Shown: positions 1-10,904 of the stretch, in pieces
Numbering within the stretch: the stretch's first letter is position 1
Layout: every line of letters begins with the position of its first letter
Assembly (NCBI GenBank): GCA_034336665.1
Contig: CM067592.1
Span: 37,265,889-37,329,888, forward strand
Reading direction: 5' to 3'
From: Luscinia megarhynchos
Lineage: Eukaryota; Chordata; Aves; Passeriformes; Turdidae
DNA length: 64,000 bases
Translations under genes and position numbers: made by a program
Notes under the pieces: generated by a model
What the model was told of the DNA's origin: nothing
Database searches by the model: none
What the model saw: only the letters and a program-made list of their open reading frames with translations

Positions 1-675
1 TTTTACTTGAATAAAGTAAAAAATACATGCATCTATTTAAGTTGCTACTAAACAGAGTATCAAGTTATATTTTCTACAGCTTGACCACTGCAGGTTATAA
101 AAATTTAAGACTGGTAGGAGGCACACCCTGACTGATAGCAAAGAAACAGGCCACTAAATCAAACTACCCTCTGCTATGATCAATGTTATTTTGTTTTAAA
201 ATTCATGGTAAATGCATGCTAGAACATCACATCACATCACCCACACACATCACTTACTCTTTTTCACATCATGGTGGGATCTGAAAACACAGAAGAAGGT
301 TAAATATTTATGCTCCTCTGGTTTACTAAGGTCCTAGCATTAAGGAAGAGACAAATAAGACTTAAAGGGTACTTTGTATTGCAGAAGACTGCTCGTTTTA
401 AATATCACATGATTACTCATGGTGTGTATTTGTTCTGCTGACTCAGCTGCCTTCCTGTTGTTGAGTCACACGTGGCACTGCTGCATTAGGCAGGCGGAAT
501 GCAAGTCTCTGGACATTATTGCTGCTGGGGTGTGAGTACAAGGACATTTACACTTCATTCCTTCATGCTACCGTGAAAACTGCTCCTTCGGCTGATTTTC
601 CTGGGACAAACAGTTCTTGGAGACTGTGCCTGGTAATCCCTAACACCGAAACAAAGAAACAGAAGACGCTCTCAC
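1..675 (-). other. FBP1: FBP1 intron 4 (5' part only)
   Basis: This is intron sequence downstream (in gene sense) of FBP1 coding exon 4, which ends in a GTGAG donor at 675. Exons 5 to 7, coding for roughly the last 149 residues, are expected further left and outside the window. I see no exon here; around 225-255 there is a short CATCAC-rich stretch. Confidence 0.75.
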
Positions 676-819
676 CGGGTCCAGCATGAAGCAGTTGACG
701 CCTCCGGCAGAAGTGGCCAGCACCAGCATGGTGGCACTCCCGTAGAGCGCATAACCAGCTGCCACGAGATTGCGCCCCGGCTGCAAAGCATCCTTCCCAG
801 AGGGCTCGTCAGGGGACAC
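676..819 (-). CDS. FBP1: FBP1 coding exon 4
   Basis: This exon is 144 nt long and encodes residues 143-190 ([10 protein letters not shown] to NCFMLDP). It is bounded by a TTCTAG acceptor and a CCG|GTGAGA donor, and is in phase 0 at both ends. It matches the FBP1 segment containing [13 protein letters not shown] and the very conserved [16 protein letters not shown] stretch of the catalytic domain. The stretch between MLVLA and VNCF reads TSAGG, one residue longer than the human FBP1 sequence as I recall it. Human exon 4 is 141 nt, so the extra codon keeps the frame. The next exon, starting AIGEF in human, is off the left edge. Identity of the exon is very secure. Confidence 0.95.
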
Positions 820-1837
820 CTAGAACAAGAGCACACTCAATCTTACTTCACTTCTATTGCTGGTATTGCTGGACTCTGGGACTGTCCTTACAGTCTTCTA
901 CTCCATATCCATGCATGAAGAGGCACAAATGTTTCCATGATCCCCAGCTGAGATTCCTACTGGATGCACTAATACAAATTATATATAGCATACAAACACA
1001 TTGATCTGGAAATGCTCTTCTAACTAAGCCTAGCAGGAATGCAGGAAGCAGGAAAGGATTAAGGAGATAATGAAGAGCTATGTACCTCCTTGCAGGTGAC
1101 AATGAACACAGCTCAGAGGAAAATTCAGAGGCACAGTTTTAAAAAAAAAAGAAACATGACTCACAGAGTTCAAAGCTGATCCAAAGTACTTGGATTTTGT
1201 TTCTGTTTTCTTTTGCTTCACACAAAAATGAAGCTGAAAATACTACTTTGGGATATATGACAATATACAAAAGATGATTAAAGCGGACAGTTGGGTGTGT
1301 TTTACCTGATTTTCTTTTTCCCCCATGCTGTGACCTGTAAGTCTGGTATTTCAACCTCCTTCAGACAGGGTTTCTGCCTTTCAGAGTGAATTAGACACTT
1401 CAAATGCACATGACATGTTTCAGCTCTGGTTTTTGAAGCCTGTCCTCAGGTCAACAGGACTATTATAGCACAGAGAACAAGAAAACCTAAAAGCACATTC
1501 CCCAAGTAGATGACAACTATGTGGTATTTTGCCTCAACACAAGTATTTGTGAAACCTAAGACATGATCTTTCCCAGGGGTAACTTCATTAGCTGGCTAAT
1601 TAGATATCAGCTAGGCTTCCACGTATACACAGGTTCTTCTGCTTCTAAGAGACTAGTTCAAATCCTGACTAATTAAAATTCAAATCCGTGTATCTGTGAA
1701 CTAGATTTAACTTAAAGCTGGCCCTGAGTCTCTTTCACAAACAAGTTTAGTTAGATTTCACTGTCTTTCTATGCAATTTTATTTCACCAAAAGCTGAACA
1801 ATAATAGCTTTTCCTATTCTACACGAAAGAATTTTAC
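820..1837 (-). other. FBP1: FBP1 intron 3
   Basis: This intron lies between FBP1 exons 3 and 4. It starts with GTAAAA at 1837 and ends with TTCTAG at 820. The content is AT-rich unique sequence with an A-tract near 1141; I see no mobile element or gene in it. Confidence 0.8.
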
Positions 1838-1930
1838 CTTTCTATAAATTGCAAAGATGGTCCCAATGGAAACAAGACAGTCAATGTTCGACGAACCATC
1901 TAGAGGGTCTATGCAGACTATGTATTTACC
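1838..1930 (-). CDS. FBP1: FBP1 coding exon 3 (metal-binding DPLDGSS)
   Basis: This is a 93-nt exon encoding residues 112-142, [14 protein letters not shown] through IFAIYRK. It has the same length as human exon 3, is in phase 0 at both ends, and has CTAG acceptor and AAG|GTAAAA donor. D119 and D122 (Met counted as 1) are the metal-binding aspartates of the DPLDG(S/T) motif, and G112-K113-Y114 forms part of the allosteric AMP pocket in known FBPases. One oddity is that the residue before D119 is Ile (codon ATA), whereas it is Phe in the human FBP1 and FBP2 sequences I recall. The metal ligands themselves are intact, so I infer a functional enzyme. Confidence 0.96.
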
Positions 1931-2903
1931 CTAGAAAATACAAAAGGCAGAACTAGATTAGTGACAGTTTTTATCCACTTCCTCCAAATAAAAACATTTC
2001 AGTAGGTAAATTTTCTCAGAGACTTACACAGCAATATAAGCTAAAATACCATTACAGATTAAAAGGAACCAAATTCAAATGCCAGCAATTGTTTGGCCCA
2101 GATTTCATTCTTGATTACAACTGTGATTTGTGCCAAACAAGAAACTGAGGAATCTTTAAAGTACATAGCAGATGATAACACAGGAAAAGTTAAGTTTTCT
2201 CATATACTTTTTAATATGAGGGAAAAAAGAGGAATATTTTTATTGGTTTAGTTTCATCTGTATAATTGAAGTCAACCCTCTCATATCCACCAGCTAGTCT
2301 AGGTTGCACTTTCTCTTTGGTTACAACATGTCTTTCTATATAATAAGGAAAAAGAAAACAAAATTAAGATTAGCCTTTTTCATGTAGAGCTAAAAACTGT
2401 ATTTTACCTCTGCCTATAGAGGTACTATAAAGCTCTTTAATGGCTGCCATGCCTAAACTATACATTTTCCTTTACCTGTGCTCTGAAATGGTCAGTTACT
2501 ACCTTAGCCAGAGTGATCTTACTCTGGGTTTTGAAGAGTCAAAAAAGAAATCTCTGCCTTATTGCTGGATTAAGGAATCCTGTAGATATAGGAAATTAAC
2601 AGTACAGGGGGAAAAGCTGAATTAACTGTTCTTTTTAAAAATTTTGTTCACCCATCATTTTATTCATAGTTGTCTTAATAATAGTGTAACAACAGGTGTT
2701 TATTTGCTTTTCATTTGATTTTATCCTGCATGTCAGAAACTTAAATTTAAGTTCAGCAATGCTCTACTCTGCAAGTAGGAATTCCTGATATGCATTAATG
2801 GAAACACTGTATTGGCTCACATTTAGTTTAGAAAAGCATTAATACTCAGACTCCCTCACTGATCCTTGAGAATATTTATTCAGATCTAAGGAAGTCCAAT
2901 GCC

Positions 2904-3529
2904 TGTTGGGTTGTTGTTGTTTTCTTTAAAGAGCCAAGCAGCTATTAGTTGCTATAGAGTTATTTATTGCAAAGGCACATCAGTCTTGACAGGCAGAGAG
3001 TTACAAGCGTTAAAGTCCATGCTAAAAGTTTTTGGCTTAGAGTCCTAAATAGAAGTAAAATCCCAAATAGAAGTAGAAGCTGCTCCTGTTGAGGCCCCAG
3101 GAGGGCTGCTGTTGCTGTGGCAGCTCCAATTTTCTTTGGGCAATGGTGATGGCAGTGAGGAGAGAAGAGAAGCAAGAGAGAGCAGGAGCAAATCTCTCCC
3201 CAGTGCACAGATTCTTATACAAAATTACACAATAAGCTAAAAACACAAATCTGAACCATCTCTTCTTAACCTATTAAGATTATAGTTTCTTAGCACTCCA
3301 GGTTACATATAAACCATGCATATGGTCTATCTTGTTCTATCTAAAAATGTAAGCAATATTCTTCCTACAGTTTTATTATGTTTAAAACTATGTTCTTGGA
3401 GCCTTCATGGAGACTTGTCTTCTATTCTGGTATCTAGGACTATGTTCTATGTTTTTCAGCCTTCACTAGAAGTTGCTGATCTCTCTCTCTGAGGAACGCA
3501 GAAAGGTCTCTGCTTTTCTGACTCCAACA
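2904..3529 (-). mobile_element. Solo LTR of an endogenous retrovirus, 6-bp target duplication
   Basis: The 626-bp element starts TGTTGG and ends CCAACA, a perfect terminal inverted repeat with the TG...CA ends of a retroviral LTR. It is flanked on both sides by the same hexamer, AATGCC (2898-2903 and 3530-3535), which is the duplicated target site. On the minus strand there is a TATA-like GTATAAG at 3214-3220 and an AATAAA signal at 2963-2968 about 250 bp downstream, in the correct order for an LTR promoter and polyadenylation site. No internal gag or pol sequence is present, so this is a solo LTR left by recombination between two LTRs. A 6-bp duplication is typical of the ERVK/alpharetrovirus-like group, so that class is inferred. 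It is in the same orientation as FBP1. Confidence 0.88.
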
Positions 3530-3708
3530 AATGCCTAGAAAATCAATTTTGAAGATTTCTCAACAGGGAGAGAGAGAACTGCTTAAATAAAGCAAACCTT
3601 ACTATACTTTGTAAATTATGTTTTTGCTGTTCAGTTTTGCTAAATTTTTACTCAGATTTTTACATGATCAGACCAAAATATTAGCTGGGAAATAGGAACT
3701 ATCCCACA

Positions 3709-3730
3709 ACAAGCCTGCATGCAGGCTTGT
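3709..3730. repeat. 22-bp perfect palindrome
   Basis: The left half ACAAGCCTGCA is exactly the reverse complement of the right half, with no spacer. It sits in FBP1 intron 2 about 180 bp from the solo LTR. Function is unknown; a chance fixation or a cruciform-prone site is possible. Confidence 0.8.
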
Positions 3731-4219
3731 GAATATAAAGAAAAATAAATGCAAAAAATCCTTTTGTTTCTTTGTTGCTAAGTCTTTCATAGGCTTCAAG
3801 GAGAATTTTCATGAATTAAAGACCTCAAGATTTGAGCAGCAGAGAACAGCTTATCAGTGTCCTTCTCAAAAAGTGACATTTCAAAAGGGCTTGACTGACT
3901 CAGAGCATAGTTCCAGAGATCAGATGGGGATGAATGAAATGTTTTCTACATAAAAAGAAAAAGGCGGAAGAAAAAGGTGGGGAGGAACAACACATAAAAA
4001 AATAAAACCAACAAACATTAGTCTGGAGAGCAGAAATAACAGAAAGAACAAATGTTGACTAACGCTCTCCCCACCCATCACCTCCACCTTCATTTGCCAA
4101 TTTAGGAAAGTACCTGTTTTCTGAAACTTTTGGCTCAGATGTACTTTTTTAGATGTGGAGCAGTACACCTGTACAGGCTGATCTGAAATCAAGCAGGGAG
4201 AATTTTTAAAGTTACTAAC

Positions 4220-4382
4220 CTGTTTTTCAGTTTCCACTATCACAGCATCTTTGTTTTCTTCAGACACGATAACACATGTACTGAAGGATGACTTGAGCAT
4301 GTTAATCACCAGGTCATTGGAAAGAATATCCAGCTTTTTTACTTGATCTCCAGTCACATTGGTAGACCCAGCAATTCCATAG
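4220..4382 (-). CDS. FBP1: FBP1 coding exon 2
   Basis: This exon is 163 nt, identical in length to human exon 2. It completes codon 57 (Leu, CT|C) and runs to residue 111, from [18 protein letters not shown] to [16 protein letters not shown]. It begins after a CTCTAG acceptor and ends at a CAG|GTTAGT donor. E98 and E99 in the VSEE motif include the metal-binding, catalytic glutamate of FBPases. The residues [13 protein letters not shown] and [12 protein letters not shown] resemble FBP1 more than the muscle isoform FBP2 (which has SVNVTGDEV and NSLVINMLQSSY), and this is a main reason for the FBP1 call. The splice phase is 2 at the start and 0 at the end. Confidence 0.96.
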
Positions 4383-6816
4383 CTAGAGTAATTGTAGGAG
4401 AGAGCATTTCATGAGAACAGAGCACTGCACCTTCTAAAATGTTCTGCTACTTACGCCTGTAAAACCTCCTGTAAATATACAGCACTTTCAAATGACATCT
4501 CAGCTCTCTAAATCTGTTTTGTATTTACTGCCCAGTGAATTCTGGCTGACACACGTTACCATTAGCTGTATTTGCATACCTAGAAGTTGCTGAGAAATAC
4601 AAAACAAGGAATGGGCCTTGAATAGTTTGTAAACAAACACAGCCAGACTGGGCTGTGAAGGCTGAGTTACAACTGCACTTTTTAATGAGATCTTAAGACC
4701 TACATATTATTCCTGAATTCTAGGGTCTGAATACCCTAAAAGCTAAGAATTCATTAGAAAATTGTATGTTTTTAAATTATATGAATATATACTTTAAAAA
4801 ATATGAATATATATGTGAGTCTGACACTAGTTATGCAATATGCTCTGTATGTAATATACTCCTGATTAGCAATATGATGTGCAAATTGCTGCAGAAAAAG
4901 TCTGTTCACAGATAAATCAACCTATTATTTATGGTTTAATGTTTTCAGTTTTGATTTTAAATAGTAAATGTTTCCTTGTGAAAAGACAGAGAAATACAAA
5001 TAAAAAAGACAAATAAAATGCTGCAAGCTAATCAGAATCAAACCATCTGCAATACAGAAATACCAGGAGACCTTATGAAAGGTGATTTTGATTTTTGCAT
5101 TTTGTAAGAATGCAAAACAGAGAAAGGGGAAGTTTTGCTCGTAGAAGGGAAAAACGACAGCCACCTCAGCACACATTCAGATGGCTCTTATGTACTTCAG
5201 CTACAGTTCATTGATTAGGCTGAACACTGGTATTTCAGGTTTTATGTAATAACACTGAACACACCATTTTAGCAATGCATTGTGCTTCTTCAGTTTAATG
5301 CATGAGACCAAGAAAAAGTTTTTTTCTTGTTTTTTCTCTGTTTTTTTCTCTCTCTGCTACAGTGACTTGAATATTTTTCCACGACTGTGAAAATGCTTTT
5401 AATAAAAAATATACTTTGAACCTCGTGCTTATGAGTGGAGGCACAGCAGCAGAACAGCTTCTGCACCTCACCATTTGGGGACTCCTGGGAGGGAAGACAA
5501 GGTGCCAGATGTGGAGCCTGTGCTGGGAAGGGTCTGCACGTCTTCTACAGCTGTTCTGCACCTGCCCTGCTGAGCAGCACTAAGCATATAGCTGAGTCTG
5601 AGGGTGGTCCAAAGAAATGGACTGCAGTGATCCCTACTTGTTCACATTCCCTGACAGCAAAGCAAAATCTCACCACTGTTTATAAAATGCAGTCTCACAG
5701 CAGGAGATGTCCTCTTCAAGGAGGCTTATGAGTCCAAAGACTGCTGCCCCAGCACTGACGGAGAGTTAAACCCACTGTGCAGGGGATCATAAGGCAAGTC
5801 TGTGGGCACAGATACCAAACCTGCAGGCAGCTGCCAACAGACACGTGTGTAAGGCACAAGAGGAACAGGGCCTTAAGCTTACAAATCAGCTAGGAAACCC
5901 TGGTCTTTATTGATAGGTATAGGAGACATATGAAACGGATAGCACATAACAATTAAAAATTACCACAGTTACGTGCAATCTGAAGTCAAAATAGAAAATT
6001 AATTCAAACATACATATAGTGGGGGATTTTTGCCTTTTTTCTTATTATATTTTCCTTTGCATGGCCTGTAGAGGAAAATTAATTCTCTCTTTACAACATT
6101 TTTCATTAAGTAATGAAGTAGCCCATGTCTAAAGCCTTGATCAGCCCACAACTGGGCATATGGAGAATACGTAAAACCTAAGAGGATCGGTTGCCTACCA
6201 GCAGTTTCAGCTGTTGCACATTTTAAGAGTCCCAAATTCCTTCTGATACACCTCCAGGACAACATCCCTTTGACTGGCTGACTACAGACACTTCTATTCC
6301 TAACCAGTGCACTTTCTAAACACTTTAGATGTTCAAAGTTTCACATAGAAACTCTAGTTGCTGTGATGCACTATGAAAACAAAAACACTCTGAATTTTAT
6401 TCAACACCTCAAAGCACAAAATGGTGCTTTGATATTAAGCAATGTGCAAATAAGCAATAATTCAGCCATATTTTGCTAGGCTTTGACTTTCAGTATATCT
6501 GGTCTTTTGGCTCCAGGCATCCACACCTTCAGAAGGTATTCATTAAGTTCTATTATTCATTTCTCAAAGACTGGATGCCTATACTACTGAAAAGTCATAG
6601 AACCTGTGTCACTAGAAAAAAAATCAAGAAACCAGGACACTAAAGGAGTTACTTTCAGCTCTGTGCAAGAGGATGGGTTGACGCAACCTCAGCCACAGGC
6701 TTCTCTGGTGAAAGAAATACCCGTTCCCATCCCCATCCCGCTACCCACCACCCCGGAGCAGGACGCCCTGGAGCCGCGGGGATGCGGGCAGGTGCGGAGC
6801 GCATCCCGGGACTCAC
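4383..6816 (-). other. FBP1: FBP1 intron 1
   Basis: The intron runs from the GTGAGT donor at 6816 to the CTCTAG acceptor at 4383. It is AT-rich with a somewhat GC-richer stretch around 5430-5780 that I could not assign to any family. I see no coding exon, mobile element with clear ends, or RNA gene. The part next to exon 1 (about 6660-6816) lies in the CpG island. Confidence 0.75.
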
Positions 6817-7180
6817 AGGTTGGCAATGCCCGCTTTGCGGACGGCGGTGGAGATGGCTTTGATGGCCGTGCAGAGCGAGTTGAGGAGCTGCGTGAACTCC
6901 CCGGTGCCCTTGGCCCGCCTGCCTTCCTCCATCACGAAGCGGGTCATGGTGATGACATTGGTGTCGAAGGTGGAGCGGTCCGTCATGGTGGCGGCGGCGG
7001 CGAGTGCGGCCGCGGCGGCGAGCGCGGCCACTTGCCCCGGCGGGGCGGGGCGGGGCGGGACAGCCCCCCAGCGCGGGGGTGCCGCCCTCCGTCCCACCCA
7101 CGCGGTGAAACTTCCGCGGAGGAAGATCCCCGCCGCGCGTCTCTCTCTCTCTCTCGCTCCCTCTTTTTTTTTTTTATTGT
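6770..7180 (-). promoter_or_regulatory. FBP1: FBP1 CpG island and probable core promoter
   Basis: This GC- and CpG-rich block covers FBP1 exon 1 and its upstream side in an otherwise AT-rich region. Overlapping GGGGCGGGG boxes at 7041-7060 lie 55-75 bp upstream of the ATG and look like Sp/KLF sites. I see no convincing TATA box. Further upstream, at 7139-7156, is a (CT)n tract, which reads (GA)n in gene sense, followed by a poly-T run. The exact start of transcription cannot be read from the sequence. Confidence 0.75.
6817..6986 (-). CDS. FBP1: FBP1 coding exon 1 (fructose-1,6-bisphosphatase 1, N-terminus)
   Basis: FBP1 hydrolyses fructose 1,6-bisphosphate to fructose 6-phosphate, the regulated cytosolic step of gluconeogenesis in liver and kidney. 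The enzyme is a homotetramer inhibited by AMP and fructose 2,6-bisphosphate. This exon codes for residues 1-56 plus two bases of codon 57, starting [11 protein letters not shown], and ends at CCT|GTGAGT. The 170 coding bases equal the human exon. The ATG follows a strong Kozak context (GCCGCCACC) and sits where all FBPases start. The frame stays open upstream, but that extension is GC-rich leader sequence with no family resemblance. The AMP-binding loop GTGE (residues 27-30) is present. [12 protein letters not shown] and [13 protein letters not shown] point to FBP1; MTDRS alone is FBP2-like. Its place next to AOPEP also fits FBP1. The 3' part of the gene is outside the window. Confidence 0.96.
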
Positions 7181-9381
7181 GCGGGGAGAGGCGCGGAAGG
7201 ATGCTGTGGGCATTCGTTATGCGAGCGGCACAGGTCGACACACAGCTGCTGGTAATTCTTAGTGTTTGCAGGGGTCGCACTTCAATGCTGACGGTCCTGA
7301 AATTGTGCCCCAAAATTCAGAAGTCAGTTTCACCACTTGATTGCAAAACTGTGTGTGCCATTGTAGATTGTAGCGAGCTGCACACGACCTACAGAGCAAG
7401 GTTAGTATCTTCTGCTGCTCAGGAATGCTCTCATCCTGACTCTTCAGTACAGGAAAACCACACATTCGGTAACCGATTCCATCAAGTATTAACTTTCTCA
7501 GTTTACAGAGATCGTGTTAACCTCACGTGTCCTAGCCTTACCCAACACCATAAAAAAGCTGCAAGGAAACAGCCCCTGGCAGCTGAACCCGATGAGACTT
7601 TTCAAACAGACTCTCCAAACCTGTTCAATAGAAAGACACAGGCTGAGTCCCACTTCAAAAGCTAGAAGTTAATGCACCTCACTCAACAAATACTGTAAGG
7701 GAATCTAGACCCTCCTGAATCTAATTTCTTTTGGTTCTAGCCTTTCTGATTTTGCAGCAAAATCACGCAATATGTTTTGCTGCTTATGTTAGATCAGAAA
7801 AATCCAAGCACTAGCAAAGGAAACCAGGTTCACCCAACACTTGACCTTAGATACATGCTTCGACACAATAATTTGACGAACACAAACCTACAAGTGTTCT
7901 ACTCAGATTTGTTGTACTAGTTATTATTTTATATTCATATTATCTAAGAACATGATTTTTTTAAAAAATTGGTTATTTTTCAGTAGAATACATTCATGAC
8001 TTGAAAAAGCAGTCTTGAATTCTAAGTTGAAACTGCAGATTGAAATAATTCCAAATACTGTAAAACACAGGGCAAAAGTCTTTTTTACAGGATGCATGTC
8101 TTTGCGTATGCATACATTCTACCTTCATGCAAAGCACACTGCATATATACGTGCTAAATACTTCAAAGGTATGCATAAATGTCTTCTCCTGAAAGTGTAA
8201 ACAGCTTTGGCCTACTTTACCCATGCCCAGTATTACAGACACTCCTGAAGACATTAGATATGAGTAGTTGTAATGCTCCTCTCTGAATGACATATTTCAG
8301 TCTTTGGCAAGTGGTCAACAGTTTCATAAAAAGTGGTTGGCGCAGTATCATAAAAATGTTCTATTAAAGGCAGGTGGATTTGGGAAAATTATAAAACATG
8401 GAAGTTAACCCATTCTTTAATGGTAAGCAATGCTCTGCAACCATCTAGAGCAGCTACTGCAATGTCAATAGTAGAGTACAACAAAAAGTGACAACCCAAC
8501 AAAATTCTGGATGAGTGCACTGAAACTGGGTAGCAGCAAGTAGGCAGAACAGCCTGGGAATATATGACTTATGGTAACAAACTACAGAGTCTCTGACTAG
8601 GGACAATTTGCCTTAAATGTGAAGACTCTAACAAGCACATCAGTAATCTGCAGGAAGAGCTGTACTTCAATATAAAATAGTCAGTCAAAATATACCTAAT
8701 ATACCTTTTGATATCTATGCCTGAGGATAACTAACCTTTTCCATCTTACAGGGAAGATATACCATCCTTGAGTTGTTAATGGGATTTTATCTCAGAACTT
8801 TTGGGGTTTGGGAGATGAGTTTTACTCCTCCATTCCCACTATGGAAGCCAGGTAAAAACAAATACTGTGAACTGAAATTGCAATCATTTGAAAGGATGCT
8901 AGTTTAATACAAGTCAATCCAAACGTGCATTTTCTACTGTGGGGAAGGAGAATTATTTTCATCTTATATAGCATGTCCTTAATCTTCTGTATTTAGAGCA
9001 ACTCAATAGAACATTGAACACATTTAACATAGAACAATCCACCTCCACATGCCTTTGAATGTATGCATACATTGATAATTTTTGGAATTCTACTATTAGT
9101 ATAGAAAGCTGACATGATATTGATTAATTAGTATCAAATGGTTGAGGGTAGACAAGCCATGCAGCCCTGCAGCAACCATGTTGTTTGGTAACTATAAAAT
9201 CAGTGTAAGATTAAAAGTATGCTTTACATGTTGTGAACTTTTGGCTTAAGGAAACAGTAGTTAAACATTTATTGAAAATGAATCTCTGGATTTGAGAAGG
9301 TCAGTCAGCACTGGTTGATTTAACATTGCTGAAACAGTTCACTTCTACACAGAAGAAAACATGGACTTGTTTGCGCACAGA

Positions 9382-9389
9382 TGACGTCA
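9382..9389. promoter_or_regulatory. Consensus cAMP response element TGACGTCA
   Basis: The perfect palindromic CRE octamer is about 2.4 kb upstream of the FBP1 ATG. FBP1 is a cAMP-responsive gluconeogenic gene in vertebrates, so a role in distal regulation is conceivable. An 8-bp match alone is weak evidence and could be chance, although CpG-containing octamers are rare in this AT-rich sequence. Confidence 0.3.
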
Positions 9390-10600
9390 ACTAGACACGG
9401 TTCACAGCAGTTTTAGAACTGTAAGATTACAAATCCATGTAACTATTTTGAAACAAGCTTTTCTCCCAGCACATAGAATCCCAATTGAGTAAACACAGAT
9501 GAGAAATCCTTCATTATAAAGGTTGCCTCTTGCAAATTCAAATGACATCCAAAAAGGCAATAGGAGTGAAACCCCTTCACAAAGGACTTTTTTTTTCACC
9601 TGAAGTAAGAGTGTCCGTGTGGGAAAACCAGCTTTCGGTCCCACTTTTGTGGATGAAGAACTTCCTTTGTGTGGGAGTCTCACAACTGCAGAAGTTTAGT
9701 GCTGGTTGGGTGGATGGAATGTAAGATCAGGCAAGTTACACTGAGATCATTTGCAAGGCAGTGTCACTCTACCAGTGCAGATGCTCTCTGTGTGTGATGA
9801 CATGATGATTAGGGCTGGAGCAGTTTCAAGGGGAGGAATGAGGCAGATCCTGGCTGCTGCAAGGGATGGATCAGGGTGAAAAGGGGAACTGCACACATGA
9901 AATCAGGAAGATTTCTGGATGTACAATCAATCTTTCTCCTTCTTTGCTTCAGAAAGTGCTTCCTTTCACCCATGTGAATTTCCTGTGTGAGAAAGGGTCC
10001 ACACATAGGCAAATAGAATAGAACATTGATTTACAACTGTGACAGCAAAGCGCTTCACCTCTCTGGACACAGGTGAAATACAACAAGTGGCAAAAACTGG
10101 TGTTTAAACCTAAGTAATTACAAGTACAAATTGGCTAAAATGTAATTTCTTTGTGTAGTAGATGATAATGTCATTTGATATTATGCATTATAGTCTATGA
10201 GTAAGAAGAGAGATGACCTATAAGGTTAATATTAATGAATGTGAAGGGATTTTTCCTGTGCCTGGTGCCCTCTTGCGGGAATGGGAACACTGTCAGCATT
10301 TCGGTGTGTCACCAGCTCATGTGAGAGTACCTCTGCAGTTTTCTGGAGGGGGACAAAGCACTTAATATGCAGGCAGTAGATCCTGAAAAGGAAGTCTATA
10401 TGACTCTGAAATACAGATATTGAACAATAAGTTTTAAATCTCTGTAATTTTTTACTTGTCCACAAGATTCTACCAGGCAAGTAAAACAAAGATATTGAAT
10501 ATAAGTTATTGCACTTGCTATCACTTCTCATCTTGTAAAATGCATAAACTAAAAGTATTTTAAGTAATCACACCACGTCTATGTAAAGAAAAAATAAATT

Positions 10601-10675
10601 TAAAAACCCAAACCAAACAAAAAAAAATCAACAACAAAACCCCCCCCAAAACCCAGAAAGAAATCCCAAAACCAC
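10601..10675. repeat. A/C-rich simple tract
   Basis: The plus strand here is almost purely A and C, with runs of AAAC, CCCC and AAAA. The same composition appears at 43888-43990 and, on the other strand, at 32219-32310 and 37243-37475. Such tracts are common in songbird genomes. Confidence 0.75.
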
Positions 10676-10864
10676 AGTTAAAATCAGAGATTTCAGTGAT
10701 GAGATGAGATTTCAAAATTACGCAAAGAGGTAATTTAAGTGGAATTATAATTATATAGTTTTAAAAGTTCCCTTTGCAGAAATAAATAATTTCTGTCAAT
10801 TCTGAGTGACATGATGTCATGATTACGTGATAAAATCTGTCAATGTAAGAACCAACTGGATAAA

Positions 10865-10867
<3 letters not shown>

Positions 10868-10901
<34 letters not shown>
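10868..10901. repeat. Poly-T homopolymer, 34 nt
   Basis: This is an uninterrupted run of 34 T. No retroposed body is recognisable on the side where it would be a poly-A tail (low-coordinate side, minus strand), so it is listed as a simple repeat. Its length is likely polymorphic or subject to sequencing error. Confidence 0.9.

Positions 10902-10904
<3 letters not shown>

Larger units (their letters stand above)
1931..4219 (-). other. FBP1: FBP1 intron 2, hosting a solo LTR
   Basis: This intron runs from the GTTAGT donor at 4219 to the CTAG acceptor at 1931. It holds a solo LTR (2904-3529) and a 22-bp perfect palindrome (3709-3730), both listed separately. The remaining sequence is AT-rich and shows no exon. 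Confidence 0.8.

Noticed and set aside
1..6986. FBP2 (muscle isoform) instead of FBP1
   Set aside because: MTDRS at the start is FBP2-like, but most diagnostic positions ([36 protein letters not shown]) fit FBP1, and FBP1 is the copy next to AOPEP in mammals.
6606..7665. ORFs of 148-281 aa on both strands around the FBP1 CpG island
   Set aside because: They overlap FBP1 exon 1 or its GC-rich leader in other frames or as unspliced extensions. GC-rich DNA has few stops, and none resembles a known protein.
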